From contig JALONL010000009.1 in NCBI GenBank assembly GCA_025454955.1, positions 1 to 64,000 of the forward strand: a DNA stretch of 64,000 nt, read 5' to 3'. Source of the DNA: Bacteroidia bacterium (lineage in GTDB: Bacteria > Bacteroidota > Bacteroidia > Palsa-965). Below are positions 8,838-17,474 of the stretch, piece by piece. Below the pieces are notes generated by a model. It worked only from the letters and a program-made list of their open reading frames with translations. It ran no database searches and was not told where the DNA came from. The position numbers and the translations under genes are program-made. Position 1 is the stretch's first letter; each line of letters starts with the position of its first letter.

Positions 8838-8883
8838 CCCCGAAGGCTGAGCTTGTCGAAGCCGTCGAAGGCCCGGGAATGCC

Positions 8884-10863
8884 CTACTTCCTGAAAAAAT
8901 CATTCTCTACCAACTCCCTCAGCAAATACCTTTTGGTATATCGCTCCGCCGTTACAAAAGCATCGGCCGCTCCTGCGGCTGTCAATTGCTTGCGGTACGC
9001 CTCTGCCTCGGCCAGTGTTTTGAAATTGCCCAGTGTAAAACGCGTAATTCCATCGTTGAGTTTTACCACATCGGGCTTTCCAAACTCGCCGAGTTTTCCG
9101 TTTCGGTAATTCTGCGGATAGGCATAAGCCGCAATCTGAACGCGGAATACAAGGCCCTGTGCCTCTGTATTGCCATATCGCGCAAGGATGGACGCATAAT
9201 CGAGATGCGAGGCTGCCGTGTCGGATGCTTTTCCTTGCTTAGCCGCCAGATAGGCTGCCGAATAAAATGCCACATCCTGCGGTATCGACTGATAACTCTG
9301 CTGTGCGCGCAAATCAAACACCTTACGAATTTGCTCCACGCCCGAAATTTCATAACTCAGCTCGTATAAATGTCCGGCAGGAAGATTTATCAGATAGCGG
9401 CCGGTTTCGGTATTGCTTTGCACATAAAATTTTTCAAGCAGCACCGAATCCTGCTTCACAGTCACCACGCCGCGCACAGCCTTATCATCGAGCGTAAGCA
9501 TTCCCGAAATCATGGCCACACTGCCCAGCAGCGAGCCCGATTTGATTTCGACACTGTATAAATCCTGTTTTCCCAAACCGCCCGGACGGCCCGACGAATA
9601 ATAACCATGCATACCATCGGGTGCCATAATCAGGTATTTATCATCGCCGGCAGTGTTTATGGGATAGCCAATGTTTACGGGAGCCAGAAACGAATTTGAT
9701 TTTCCGTCGAATTCGGAAACAAAAATATCGTAGCCGCCCATGCTGTTGTGCCCTTCGGAACTGAACACCAGCGAAGAGCCGTTGGGATGAATAAAAGGCG
9801 AGTCTTCGTTATCGGCCGTATTTACATTGGGGCCGAGGTTTTTGAGATTTCCCCACGAGCCGTCGGGCATTTGCTCGGCCAGCCACAAATCGCGGCCGCC
9901 GTAGCCTCCGGGGCGTTCGCTGGCGAAATAAATGGTGCGTCCGTCGGGCGAGAGTGTGGCGCTGCCTTCCCAGCTATACGTGTTTACTTCGCCGTAAAGC
10001 GGTTCGGGAAACGACCAGGTTTTGCCAAACAATACCGAAGTGTAAATATCGCCGTTGTCCTCGCCGGTGGCGCGGAAGAGCAGCAGTTGCTGCCCGTCGT
10101 TTGATCCGGCCACGGTGGCATCATGTCCGCGCGAGTTGATAACAGTATCTAAAGGTTCGGGCATTTCCCAGTTTCCTGTAATGCGGTTGCGGCGGGTGTA
10201 AAAAATATCTTCGAAATATTCGCCGGTCGAATCGGCCACACCGGGAAATCGTTGCAACCCGCCGCGCGAGCGCGGGCCGCGGTAGGTAAACATTAGCAGC
10301 GAATCGTCGGAGGTTACCACCGGCACATACTCCCAATCGGCCGAGTTTATGGGAGCCTGAAGATTGAGAATATTGGCATCAACCGGCTTCTGAACGAGTT
10401 CTTTTGCATTCATGCAATACTTTCGAAGCCGGTCGGCATCTGCACGGCGCACAGGGTCGATGCGTTTCTGTTTGGAAAATGCGTCAAGACTGATGAGGGC
10501 TTCTTCGTAGCGGCCGTTGAGGTGATAGGCTTTGGCGAGATAAAAATCAATATCGGCCGCTTTCGGATTTTTGGCTTTTACCTGTGTGAGGTAATCGAGT
10601 GCGCGCAGCACTTCATCGCTTTTATACAGCAGGCACACGCCAATGCGGTAAAGCAGCAGCGGCGATGCGGCATATTTGTTTTCGAGCACACGGTAATGCG
10701 GCAATGCTTCGAGGTAAAAGCCCTGACCGAAATATTCTTCGGCTTTGGCAAAACGGATTTGTGCACCACGGTCGCGGCGGTAGCCGTTACCCAAATCTAT
10801 ATCCTGCGCACTGAGCAGTGAAAAGCTGCCAAGCAGCAGCAGAAGAAGCAAACGAATTTTCAT
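8884..10863 (-). CDS. TPR / PD40-propeller / SPOR-like outer-membrane-associated protein
   Basis: This 659-aa protein starts at the ATG at 10863, which yields a clean signal peptide (M-K-I-R, seven Leu, then S-A-Q). Residues ~25-135 are TPR-like helices (E-A-L-P-H-Y-R-V-L; Y-L-A-K-A-Y-H-L-N-G-R-Y-E-E-A-L). Residues ~190-440 are a PD40/WD40-like propeller with S-P-D-G-R-T-I-Y-F-A-S-E-R-P-G-G and related repeats. A short carboxypeptidase-regulatory-like segment and a SPOR-like C-terminus (V-F-R-V-Q-I-A-A ... A-E-A-Y-R-K-Q-L) follow. The order resembles the T9SS component PorE, but the C-terminal OmpA domain is absent and a SPOR-like peptidoglycan-binding domain takes its place. It may link the envelope or the secretion machine to peptidoglycan; this is inference. 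Confidence 0.8.
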   Translation of the reverse strand: MKIRLLLLLLLGSFSLLSAQDIDLGNGYRRDRGAQIRFAKAEEYFGQGFYLEALPHYRVLENKYAASPLLLYRIGVCLLYKSDEVLRALDYLTQVKAKNPKAADIDFYLAKAYHLNGRYEEALISLDAFSKQKRIDPVRRADADRLRKYCMNAKELVQKPVDANILNLQAPINSADWEYVPVVTSDDSLLMFTYRGPRSRGGLQRFPGVADSTGEYFEDIFYTRRNRITGNWEMPEPLDTVINSRGHDATVAGSNDGQQLLLFRATGEDNGDIYTSVLFGKTWSFPEPLYGEVNTYSWEGSATLSPDGRTIYFASERPGGYGGRDLWLAEQMPDGSWGNLKNLGPNVNTADNEDSPFIHPNGSSLVFSSEGHNSMGGYDIFVSEFDGKSNSFLAPVNIGYPINTAGDDKYLIMAPDGMHGYYSSGRPGGLGKQDLYSVEIKSGSLLGSVAMISGMLTLDDKAVRGVVTVKQDSVLLEKFYVQSNTETGRYLINLPAGHLYELSYEISGVEQIRKVFDLRAQQSYQSIPQDVAFYSAAYLAAKQGKASDTAASHLDYASILARYGNTEAQGLVFRVQIAAYAYPQNYRNGKLGEFGKPDVVKLNDGITRFTLGNFKTLAEAEAYRKQLTAAGAADAFVTAERYTKRYLLRELVENDFFRK

Positions 10864-10947
10864 ATCCTGCAAAAATAATGGGGAATGGCTTTGGTACAGC
10901 ACACAATCGGTAAACTGTGCCGGATTGTCGTTAACCGGGCCGCTGCG

Positions 10948-12288
10948 CTATGCCAATGCCGAGTTTACGGGCACCCCGGCTGCGGTGCAGGCGGCAATCC
11001 ACGCGGTTGTCCAGGCCGCCTGGAAGTTGAACCCGCCGGTAATTCCGTCGATGTCGAGTATTTCGCCGGTAAAAAACAGGCCGGGAATGCGGCGGCTTTG
11101 CATGGTTTTAAAATCTATTTCGGACAGGGCAATGCCGCCGGCGGTTACAAACTCTTCTTTAAACGTGGTTTTGCCGCTCACGGGGTATTCGTCGTTGAGG
11201 AGCACGTCGCAGAGCGCGCGGAGCTGGGTGTTCGACAAATCGGCCCAGGTGTGGGTGTCGGGGATGCGGCATTTGTCGAGAAGGAATTCCCAGAGGCGGC
11301 GCGGCAAAGGCTGCGGCACACCGTTGCGTATTTGCTGCCGGGCCTGCGTGGTGCGTTGCGTGCGCAGCCATTCGGTAAGGCTTTCGTGGCTGTGAGCCGG
11401 GAGCCAGCAAAGCCGTGCGCTGAATTTGTATCGCTTATCGGCCAGCATCCTTGCGCCCCATGCCGAAGTACGCAGCACCGCCGGGCCGCTCATGCCCCAG
11501 TGCGTAATGAGCACCGGCCCTTCCTCGTGCAGCGAAGTTCCTTCGGCAGTAACCGCAGCCTGCGCCGTGCTTACGCCCATGAGTCTGGTTACAGGATTGC
11601 CCGGCATATTAAACGTAAACAGCGAGGGCACCGGCGGCACAAGTGTATGCCCGGTATCACGCAAAAACTCGTAGGCCGAAGCTTTGGCATGTCCGCCCGC
11701 CGCCACAATAAGTTGCTGCGCATGAATAATACCGCCAGAGCCTGAACCTTTGCCGGTGCCTGAGCCTGAATCCTTGCCGGTGCCTGAGCCTGAATCCTTG
11801 CCGGTGCCTGAGCCTGTCGAAGGCCCGGCAATGTGCAGGGCAAAACCGTTTTCGTGGCGTTCAATGCGGGCCACTTCGGTTTTGCGTTTTATCTCCACGC
11901 CGTACTGTTCGGCCTCATGCAGCAGGCAGGCCGCAATGGTTTCCGAATTATCGGTTACAGGAAACATGCGTCCGTCGTCTTCCACTTTCAGTTCCACACC
12001 CCGCGCCTCAAACCAGGCAATGGTTTCGCTCACCGCAAACCGGCTGAAGGCGCTCAGCAACTCGCGCGAGCCGCGCGGATAACGCTGCGCCAGTTCGCGG
12101 TTGTCGAAACAGGCGTGCGTTACATTGCACCGCCCCCCACCCGAAACGCGTACTTTGCTTAGCAGCTTATCGGTTTTCTCGATCAACACCACGCGCAGCG
12201 CAGGATTGAGCCGTGCCGCATTTACGGCCGCAAAGAAACCGGCAGCCCCGCCGCCTATTACGGCAAGTGTGTGGGTGGTGGATGACAT
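10948..12288 (-). CDS. HI0933/BaiN-type FAD-dependent oxidoreductase with in-frame repeat insertion
   Basis: This 446-aa flavoprotein has an N-terminal dinucleotide-binding motif I-G-G-G-A-A-G near 11-17, the family signature S-G-G-G-R-C-N-V-T at 49-57, and the C-terminal T-G-E-I-L-D-I-D-G-I-T-G-G-F-N-F-Q-A-A segment. It belongs to the YhiN/HI0933 (aminoacetone oxidase-like) family, whose reaction is poorly defined. Residues ~154-186 are odd: an insertion of Ser/Gly/Thr/Lys octapeptides (D-S-G-S-G-T-G-K) encoded by 24-bp tandem repeats from the same family as the repeats at 8403-8880. It sits in a loop between strands, so the enzyme may still fold. Confidence 0.9.
   Translation of the reverse strand: MSSTTHTLAVIGGGAAGFFAAVNAARLNPALRVVLIEKTDKLLSKVRVSGGGRCNVTHACFDNRELAQRYPRGSRELLSAFSRFAVSETIAWFEARGVELKVEDDGRMFPVTDNSETIAACLLHEAEQYGVEIKRKTEVARIERHENGFALHIAGPSTGSGTGKDSGSGTGKDSGSGTGKGSGSGGIIHAQQLIVAAGGHAKASAYEFLRDTGHTLVPPVPSLFTFNMPGNPVTRLMGVSTAQAAVTAEGTSLHEEGPVLITHWGMSGPAVLRTSAWGARMLADKRYKFSARLCWLPAHSHESLTEWLRTQRTTQARQQIRNGVPQPLPRRLWEFLLDKCRIPDTHTWADLSNTQLRALCDVLLNDEYPVSGKTTFKEEFVTAGGIALSEIDFKTMQSRRIPGLFFTGEILDIDGITGGFNFQAAWTTAWIAACTAAGVPVNSALA
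11738..11829. repeat. 24-bp tandem repeat within a coding sequence
   Basis: About 3.5 units of CCTTGCCGGTGCCTGAGCCT plus GAAT end in the complete palindromic motif TGAGCCTGTCGAAGGCCCGG. 24 is a multiple of three, so the flavoprotein frame is kept and each unit adds eight residues. The motif is the same as in the intergenic repeat nest. Confidence 0.9.
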
Positions 12289-12632
12289 AGTGTGGGTGCA
12301 AGTTTACACAAATTGCATGGTCTGCCGGTTTATCTGCCACCATTAATACCGGGAAAGCAAATAAAGTATGGGAATATCAGTACCAAATTACTTTTTGATG
12401 AAATTCATACTATTGCCAAACAACCGGAATACCTGTTCTGAGATTAACATTTTCATTAAATAATAGAAAATGATCGTCATAAATAATATACACCTAATGC
12501 TTAGAATAGACCAGTTGAGAAATTTGATTTTTAAATTCTAAATCTGTTAGAAACAACCCAATAAGCACATAAAGCACTAAAAGACATATAATTAAAAAAA
12601 TGCTCATGCTCTTTTGAATTATAAATTGATAA
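12289..12632. other. Gene-free AT-rich stretch
   Basis: About 345 bp without coding character lies between the divergent flavoprotein and T9SS protein genes. Apart from the promoter candidate at its right end I see no RNA gene or notable repeat. Confidence 0.5.
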
Positions 12633-12663
12633 TTGACATCGGATTCACGGCGATATAATTTTC
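12633..12663 (+). promoter_or_regulatory. Bacteroidota-type promoter candidate
   Basis: TTG at 12633-12635 is separated by 20 bp from TAATTTTC at 12656-12663, close to the Bacteroidota consensus TTG-N19-TAnnTTTG. The start codon of the T9SS protein gene is at 12675, so the leader would be very short. Confidence 0.4.
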
Positions 12664-12674
12664 AAGAAAAAAAC

Positions 12675-14249
12675 ATGAGAACAAAGCTACTTTCAACGGC
12701 CCTTTTCATAGCTACAGGATTGTTACACGGACAAAGTATCAGCTACGAAAAAACATTACAATTAAACTCAACAATAGAAGCATTTAAAACCGTTTTTACG
12801 GGTGATGGTTCATCGATTACAGCGGCATCGAATTTCCCTTCGGGCAGTGCTGTTTTTACTGTATTCAAACTCGATTCGGCCGACAATCTGCTATGGACAC
12901 ATACTTATGCCTCATCTGATTTAGACAGGGTTTCAGTGAAGGATATACGTTATACCCGAACCAATGAGATTATTCTGGCTGTAACAGGCAAAGTGACAAG
13001 CCCGGATAATAACAAGGCGGGACTTATCAAACTCGATTCATCAGGCAACATTGTGTGGGCCAAATTTTATGCACCGCCACTTAATCAGGGAAAAGAGTTT
13101 AATTATTTTGCCGCAGCCAATCAGGCTCCTGACAGCACCTATTTTCTGGTTACAGAAAGTCGGGAAATGAACACTCAGGTATATACTCCTGTAACCACTC
13201 TGATACATCTCGATCAGAATGGCGATGAAATCTGGACAAAACAGTTGGATACACTCGGGAGCCTGCCGTTATTGTTTGATCTTTCAGCATACGGATCAAT
13301 TAATATTTGCGGCATGTTTGGACCGACATGTGTGGTTACGCTCGATACACAGGGAACAGTCATTCAGGCTCAATCATACACATCATCGTTATTTAATAAT
13401 CCGGTGCCCAGAGCATGGATAATGGATACATTGGGAAGACCTGAACTAATGGCATGTAATAATTTTACTTCGGCCGGAACATTCACAAATATTCTGAAAT
13501 TCGATACAAACGGAACTTGCACCCAATCGGAAAATATATCTCAGGTTTACACCGAAAAGCTGATAAAAACAAATTCGGGTTACATTGGTTTGGGGAGTAA
13601 GAATCAGAACACAGAAACTGTAATCTGGCCGGTTTTACAAACCAATACAACTGTTCAGGCTCTCAAATACACTTCTGTAAATTATACATACAACAACTTT
13701 ATTCATCTTACCACAGACAGTTCTATCCTGGTAAGAGCACAAACATTGAATTTTTCAAATGGAAGTACCGCAAAACTATTACGTACTTATCCAATATCTT
13801 CAAACTCGCTTCCGGCTCCCGGTTGTGGCTTTGTTTCGGATACCGTTTCGGGCACTCCCGGTCAATTTATTACCACTCCCGTTACTATCTCTGTGTATCC
13901 CTATTCAGTAGTTAATCATCCGGTTACATTCAGCAGCCTGAATTTTCCATTATCTGTTGATTCTGATTGTGAACTGATTCTGGGTGTGGAAGAATACGTT
14001 CAAAACCCGATCACAGTTTTTCCTGTTCCGGCCAGCAAACAAATCAATATTACTTCTTCTTTTACTGAAATAAGTTTGGTACAGATATTCTCCACCGCAG
14101 GTACACTCGTTCTTTCCGAAGCACCTTCCACTGCCTTGTCTGCGCTGGAAATAAATACCGGAAATCTGCCCACGGGGCTTTATCTGATGCAGATTACAAC
14201 TGCCAATGGACAGCAGCAGACTCAAAAAATTATTGTGGTTCAGGAATAA
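12675..14249 (+). CDS. T9SS type A sorting-domain protein, propeller-like
   Basis: This 524-aa secreted protein starts at 12675, which gives the signal peptide M-R-T-K-L-L-S ... L-L-H-G-Q. The body has repeated segments of the type G-L-I-K-L-D-S-S-G-N-I-V-W-A and I-H-L-D-Q-N-G-D-E-I-W-T-K, a beta-propeller-like pattern seen in many Bacteroidota T9SS cargos. The last ~80 residues (I-T-V-F-P-V-P-A-S ... T-G-L-Y-L-M-Q-I-T ... I-V-V-Q-E) are the type A sorting domain. Specific function is unknown. It is followed by a strong terminator. Confidence 0.88.
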   Translation: MRTKLLSTALFIATGLLHGQSISYEKTLQLNSTIEAFKTVFTGDGSSITAASNFPSGSAVFTVFKLDSADNLLWTHTYASSDLDRVSVKDIRYTRTNEIILAVTGKVTSPDNNKAGLIKLDSSGNIVWAKFYAPPLNQGKEFNYFAAANQAPDSTYFLVTESREMNTQVYTPVTTLIHLDQNGDEIWTKQLDTLGSLPLLFDLSAYGSINICGMFGPTCVVTLDTQGTVIQAQSYTSSLFNNPVPRAWIMDTLGRPELMACNNFTSAGTFTNILKFDTNGTCTQSENISQVYTEKLIKTNSGYIGLGSKNQNTETVIWPVLQTNTTVQALKYTSVNYTYNNFIHLTTDSSILVRAQTLNFSNGSTAKLLRTYPISSNSLPAPGCGFVSDTVSGTPGQFITTPVTISVYPYSVVNHPVTFSSLNFPLSVDSDCELILGVEEYVQNPITVFPVPASKQINITSSFTEISLVQIFSTAGTLVLSEAPSTALSALEINTGNLPTGLYLMQITTANGQQQTQKIIVVQE

Positions 14250-14282
14250 TTTCCGTTAACGACAAAACCTGTAATGTGAATG

Positions 14283-14326
14283 CAGGCGTTTTCTCCGCAA
14301 TATTGTGGAGGGAGCGCCTGTTTTTT
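14283..14326 (+). terminator. Rho-independent terminator
   Basis: A long interrupted stem (CAGGCG...CGCCTG outside, CTCC-CAATATTG-GGAG inside with a G-U pair) is followed by TTTTTT, 33 bp after the T9SS gene. Confidence 0.85.
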
Positions 14327-14563
14327 ATGATTCGGAGTGAATAATCCCGAATACACCATGAGCATAAAATAAATTGAACTATCTTCAAAAAACTTAGAGC
14401 CGGATGAAATATTTCTTCCTGGCTTTCACTGCCAAATCCTGTTCACTAATTTCACTCACGCAAATGGGCATTGGCGATGGAGAAACCAAAATCACCTGAA
14501 AAATCGTTATTGCCTGTTTTAATGAAGAATAGATGTAATCTTACCTAAAGTGCAACCAACACC

Positions 14564-15322
14564 ATGTCAATCACCAAAGAATCTGAACTTGCCGGAATGC
14601 AGAAAATAAGCGATGTAGTTGCTTACACGCTTAAACAAATGCAGGAATACGCCCGTCCGGGCATTACCACCAAACAACTCGACGACTACGGCGCAGGCAT
14701 ACTGAAAGATTTCGGGGCAAATTCGGCTCCGTTTAAAACCTACAAATTCCCGGGCTGGACCTGCATCAGTGTCGATAATGAATTTTGCCACGGTATCCCT
14801 TCGGTCAAACGAATACTGAAAGAAGGCGAACTGATAAACGTTGACGTATCTGCCGAACTGAACGGATTCTGGTCAGACAACGGTGCCTCCTTTGTACTGG
14901 GCGAAGATCTGCATGGCCACCAGAAACTGGTTGATGCCTCGAAGATGATTCTGCGTAAAGCCCTTGATTCAATTAAAGGCGGCGTAAAAATTTCAGATGT
15001 GGGGCACCTTATCGAAACGGAGGCAAAGAAACAGGGCTATAAAGTAATCAAGAACCTCACCGGCCACGGAATTGGCCGAAGTTTGCACGAAGAACCGTCA
15101 GAAATATGCAATTTCCGCGACCGCTTCAACCACACACGTTTTAAGAAAAATTCGGTGGTGGCCATTGAAACGTTTATCTCCACACATTCCAACTATGCCA
15201 TTACATTACCCGATGGCTGGACCATGACCGGCGACAGGGGCGGTTACATGGCACAGCACGAGCATACCATTGTGGTAACCGATGGAAAGCCGCTCATTCT
15301 TACAGCCCAAAACGGTATATAG
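14564..15322 (+). CDS. map: Type I methionyl aminopeptidase
   Basis: This 252-aa enzyme removes N-terminal methionine from new proteins. All five metal ligands of the pita-bread fold are visible: D94 (N-V-D-V), D105 (W-S-D-N-G), H168 (T-G-H-G-I-G), E202 (I-E-T-F) and E233 (Q-H-E-H-T), plus the substrate histidine H76 (F-C-H-G-I-P). Length matches the cytoplasmic type I family. It stands apart from ribosomal genes, so it may be a second map copy in the genome; that is inference. A probable lipoprotein gene broken by a stop codon follows within 10 bp. Confidence 0.96.
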   Translation: MSITKESELAGMQKISDVVAYTLKQMQEYARPGITTKQLDDYGAGILKDFGANSAPFKTYKFPGWTCISVDNEFCHGIPSVKRILKEGELINVDVSAELNGFWSDNGASFVLGEDLHGHQKLVDASKMILRKALDSIKGGVKISDVGHLIETEAKKQGYKVIKNLTGHGIGRSLHEEPSEICNFRDRFNHTRFKKNSVVAIETFISTHSNYAITLPDGWTMTGDRGGYMAQHEHTIVVTDGKPLILTAQNGI

Positions 15323-15330
15323 AACTGAAA

Positions 15331-15459
15331 ATGAAAAACGCACTTTCTGCACTTTTTCTCTTCGTGCTTATTCACGCAGCCTCCTCGTGCAGCTGACAAA
15401 CACCAGCCAGCAACACCGCAAATTCATCACCGCCCGCAGTTGCGCATATTGGCGATACC
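15331..15459 (+). pseudogene. Severed lipoprotein signal peptide of the propeller gene
   Basis: ATG at 15331 opens a perfect lipoprotein signal peptide (M-K-N-A-L-S-A-L-F-L-F-V, lipobox A-S-S-C at Cys20). The frame then meets TGA at 15394-15396, one codon after the lipobox Cys plus Ser. The codons after the stop stay open and in the same frame into the propeller coding region. This looks like one gene interrupted by a single nonsense codon, or by a sequencing error at that base. Confidence 0.7.
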
Positions 15460-16401
15460 GTGAAGCAATTGGACAAAGACATCGACTGTATTTTTCAGGA
15501 CAGGCAAAACAATTACTGGTTTGGTTCAAACGGCAACGGAGTTTTTCGTTACGACGGCCGCACCCTGCTGCATATTACCGATAAACACGGGCTTTGCAGC
15601 AATTTTGTGTGGGAAATACGGCAGGATGTGAACGGTAAAATCTGGTTTTCGACCCGCGACGGTATTTGCCGTATGGATGGAAACCTCATCACCAATTTCA
15701 CCGACAGTATGCAAAATGCGCCCTACGGCAAACTGAACTACACGCCCGGCGGTTTATTCTTCGGGCACCTGAACGGGTTATGTTTTTATGATGGAAAAAC
15801 GTTTACCAATTTCACCATTCATCCTTCCTCCTACACCCCGCCCACCAATAACCTTTATCGCTCGTATGCGGTGTACGATGTGATGAGAGATTCTTCCGGA
15901 AACTTTTGGTTTGGTACACAGGAAAAAGGGGTGTGTATGTATAACGGTTCGGAATTTACTTACATAACCGGAAAAAATCTCGATGGCCCCGCAGTGCGCT
16001 GCATTTTTCAGGACTCGAAAGGCAACTACTGGTTTGGCAACAATGGAGGCGGTTTGTATCTCTACAAAGACAATGTATTGCGCAATATTACCGAAGAAAA
16101 AAAGCTCGGTAACGACGAGTTTTTACGCGGACAAATGAATGCCGACAAGCCCGGCAGTATGGCCCGCGTATTTGCCATAAACGAAGACCTGCAGGGCAAT
16201 ATATGGATAGGCACAGCCGATGCGGGAGTGTGGAAATACGACGGTACTGATTTTACCAACTATACTTCCGAACAAGGGTTGTCGGGCTATCCGGTAACTG
16301 TGATTTACAACGACCGTAAAGGCGATCTCTGGTTTGTATCGAATGGCGATCAGGTGAGTAAATTCAACGGTACGCGGTTTGTTCCGGTGGTGTTTGAATA
16401 A
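15460..16401 (+). CDS. Two-component-regulator propeller protein (N-terminus interrupted)
   Basis: This region encodes Reg_prop-type propeller blades. Motifs such as I-F-Q-D-R-Q-N-N-Y-W-F-G-S-N-G-N-G-V and D-L-Q-G-N-I-W-I-G-T-A-D-A-G-V-W recur every ~40 residues across 313 codons. Similar propellers form the periplasmic sensor half of hybrid two-component systems; here there is no kinase or membrane helix, so it would be a free-standing surface or periplasmic lipoprotein. The GTG at 15460 is the first possible start after the in-frame TGA, but it would give a protein without a signal. The intended start is most likely ATG 15331. Confidence 0.75.
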   Translation: MKQLDKDIDCIFQDRQNNYWFGSNGNGVFRYDGRTLLHITDKHGLCSNFVWEIRQDVNGKIWFSTRDGICRMDGNLITNFTDSMQNAPYGKLNYTPGGLFFGHLNGLCFYDGKTFTNFTIHPSSYTPPTNNLYRSYAVYDVMRDSSGNFWFGTQEKGVCMYNGSEFTYITGKNLDGPAVRCIFQDSKGNYWFGNNGGGLYLYKDNVLRNITEEKKLGNDEFLRGQMNADKPGSMARVFAINEDLQGNIWIGTADAGVWKYDGTDFTNYTSEQGLSGYPVTVIYNDRKGDLWFVSNGDQVSKFNGTRFVPVVFE

Positions 16402-16562
16402 AGTAACTGTTCAAATAATTACAGATAAATACACTATTTAAAATTCTTATACTGGTGTTTTTCCGAAATCTTGCCTGAATAATTTATTGGTTAGGCGCGG
16501 TTTATTCCTTGAAGTTTTCTCCCCGGTATAATTTTTGCGGTAAAAATCACAAACTCCATTTT

Positions 16563-17342
16563 ATGAGCGCGGCTAACCCCGTTTACACCTGCCTGCTTTT
16601 ACTCTTACTGCTGTTTTCCTTCTCCGAAGCAACAGCCCAGAAAGTTCAGTTCCTTACCCGCTCATGCAAAATTACGGAAGTTGAAAAAGGAAAAATACGT
16701 GAAATGGCTGTGCATGAAGCAGCATTTTTTGCCGAGGTTTTTGGCCCCAAAAAGCTCATGCCATTAAGAATTATTATTTACGGCAATCGTTTAGAATTCT
16801 ATACGGTGTGCATGCGCGAAAAAGTAGCATTACGTCGCCCTCAGGGTTTCTACTCACACCGTACGCGCACCATGTATGTGTTAAAGAGCGATAACTTAGT
16901 AAGAACCTGCTTTCACGAAATGGTTCATGCCATTTATCACAACTACAATAATAAAGTACCCACCTGGCTCAATGAAGGTATTGCCGAATGCTTTGAAAGA
17001 GCACACATAGACAGTACGGGAAAAATCCAGGTAATGGTAAACAGATCTGACTGTAAAAAAGTGATAAACTATCTTGAAAAACCCGAAAAAGCCATTAACT
17101 CCTGCCTGCGAAAATCGGGCAGACGATTTTACGAGTATCAGGCACACAAAAATTACAAGATTTCATGGGCTATGGCGGGTTTTCTGTATCACAATCACAA
17201 AGACATACTGTTTAAACTCATGCAGGAAACAGTGACCAGAAGAAAATCGATACTGCTCATTAACGAATACTACGAAGGCGGCACATCGCGTTTTGCAGCC
17301 GATGTGAAGAACTGGTGCGTACAGCAGGCCGGAGCGGGTTGA
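16563..17342 (+). CDS. Exported HExxH zinc metalloprotease-like protein
   Basis: The 259-aa product starts at the ATG at 16563, which gives a signal peptide (hydrophobic L-L-L-L-L-L-L-F-S-F-S run, cleavage near A-T-A-Q). It carries H-E-M-V-H-A (HExxH) in the middle, followed by W-L-N-E-G-I-A-E-C-F, the E-G-x-A/E third-ligand motif of gluzincins in the peptidase-MA/DUF1570 type. Substrate is unknown; likely periplasmic or secreted. It is flanked by unrelated genes and transcribed alone. Confidence 0.8.
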   Translation: MSAANPVYTCLLLLLLLFSFSEATAQKVQFLTRSCKITEVEKGKIREMAVHEAAFFAEVFGPKKLMPLRIIIYGNRLEFYTVCMREKVALRRPQGFYSHRTRTMYVLKSDNLVRTCFHEMVHAIYHNYNNKVPTWLNEGIAECFERAHIDSTGKIQVMVNRSDCKKVINYLEKPEKAINSCLRKSGRRFYEYQAHKNYKISWAMAGFLYHNHKDILFKLMQETVTRRKSILLINEYYEGGTSRFAADVKNWCVQQAGAG

Positions 17343-17474
17343 GTAAACACAGGAAATGCCTGCACTGCATTTAACTATTTTTAGCCAAAGGAAAATTATT
17401 TTTTGATACCCGTTTCGCTGCATTTCTCCAACCTTATTTATTACCTTTCACCCACACATAACACAAACTGCCTC

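Larger units (their letters stand above)
8403..8880. repeat. Nest of REP-like palindromic repeats (TGAGCCTGTCGAA loop)
   Basis: The 480-bp gene-free stretch is built from repeats. GC-rich hairpin units share the loop TGAGCCTGTCGAA (or its complement) flanked by CCGGTGCC/GGCACCGG-type arms: clear units at 8403-8434, 8451-8483, 8611-8643 and 8742-8773, with degenerate ones near 8550-8600, 8708-8740 and 8845-8878. They lie in both orientations. The first could serve as the terminator of the SDR gene. The same motif occurs inside the flavoprotein gene at 11738-11829, so this is a dispersed family. Confidence 0.85.

Noticed and set aside
10885..11745. 286-codon ORF on the plus strand
   Set aside because: Antisense to the flavoprotein gene, whose motifs are unmistakable on the minus strand.
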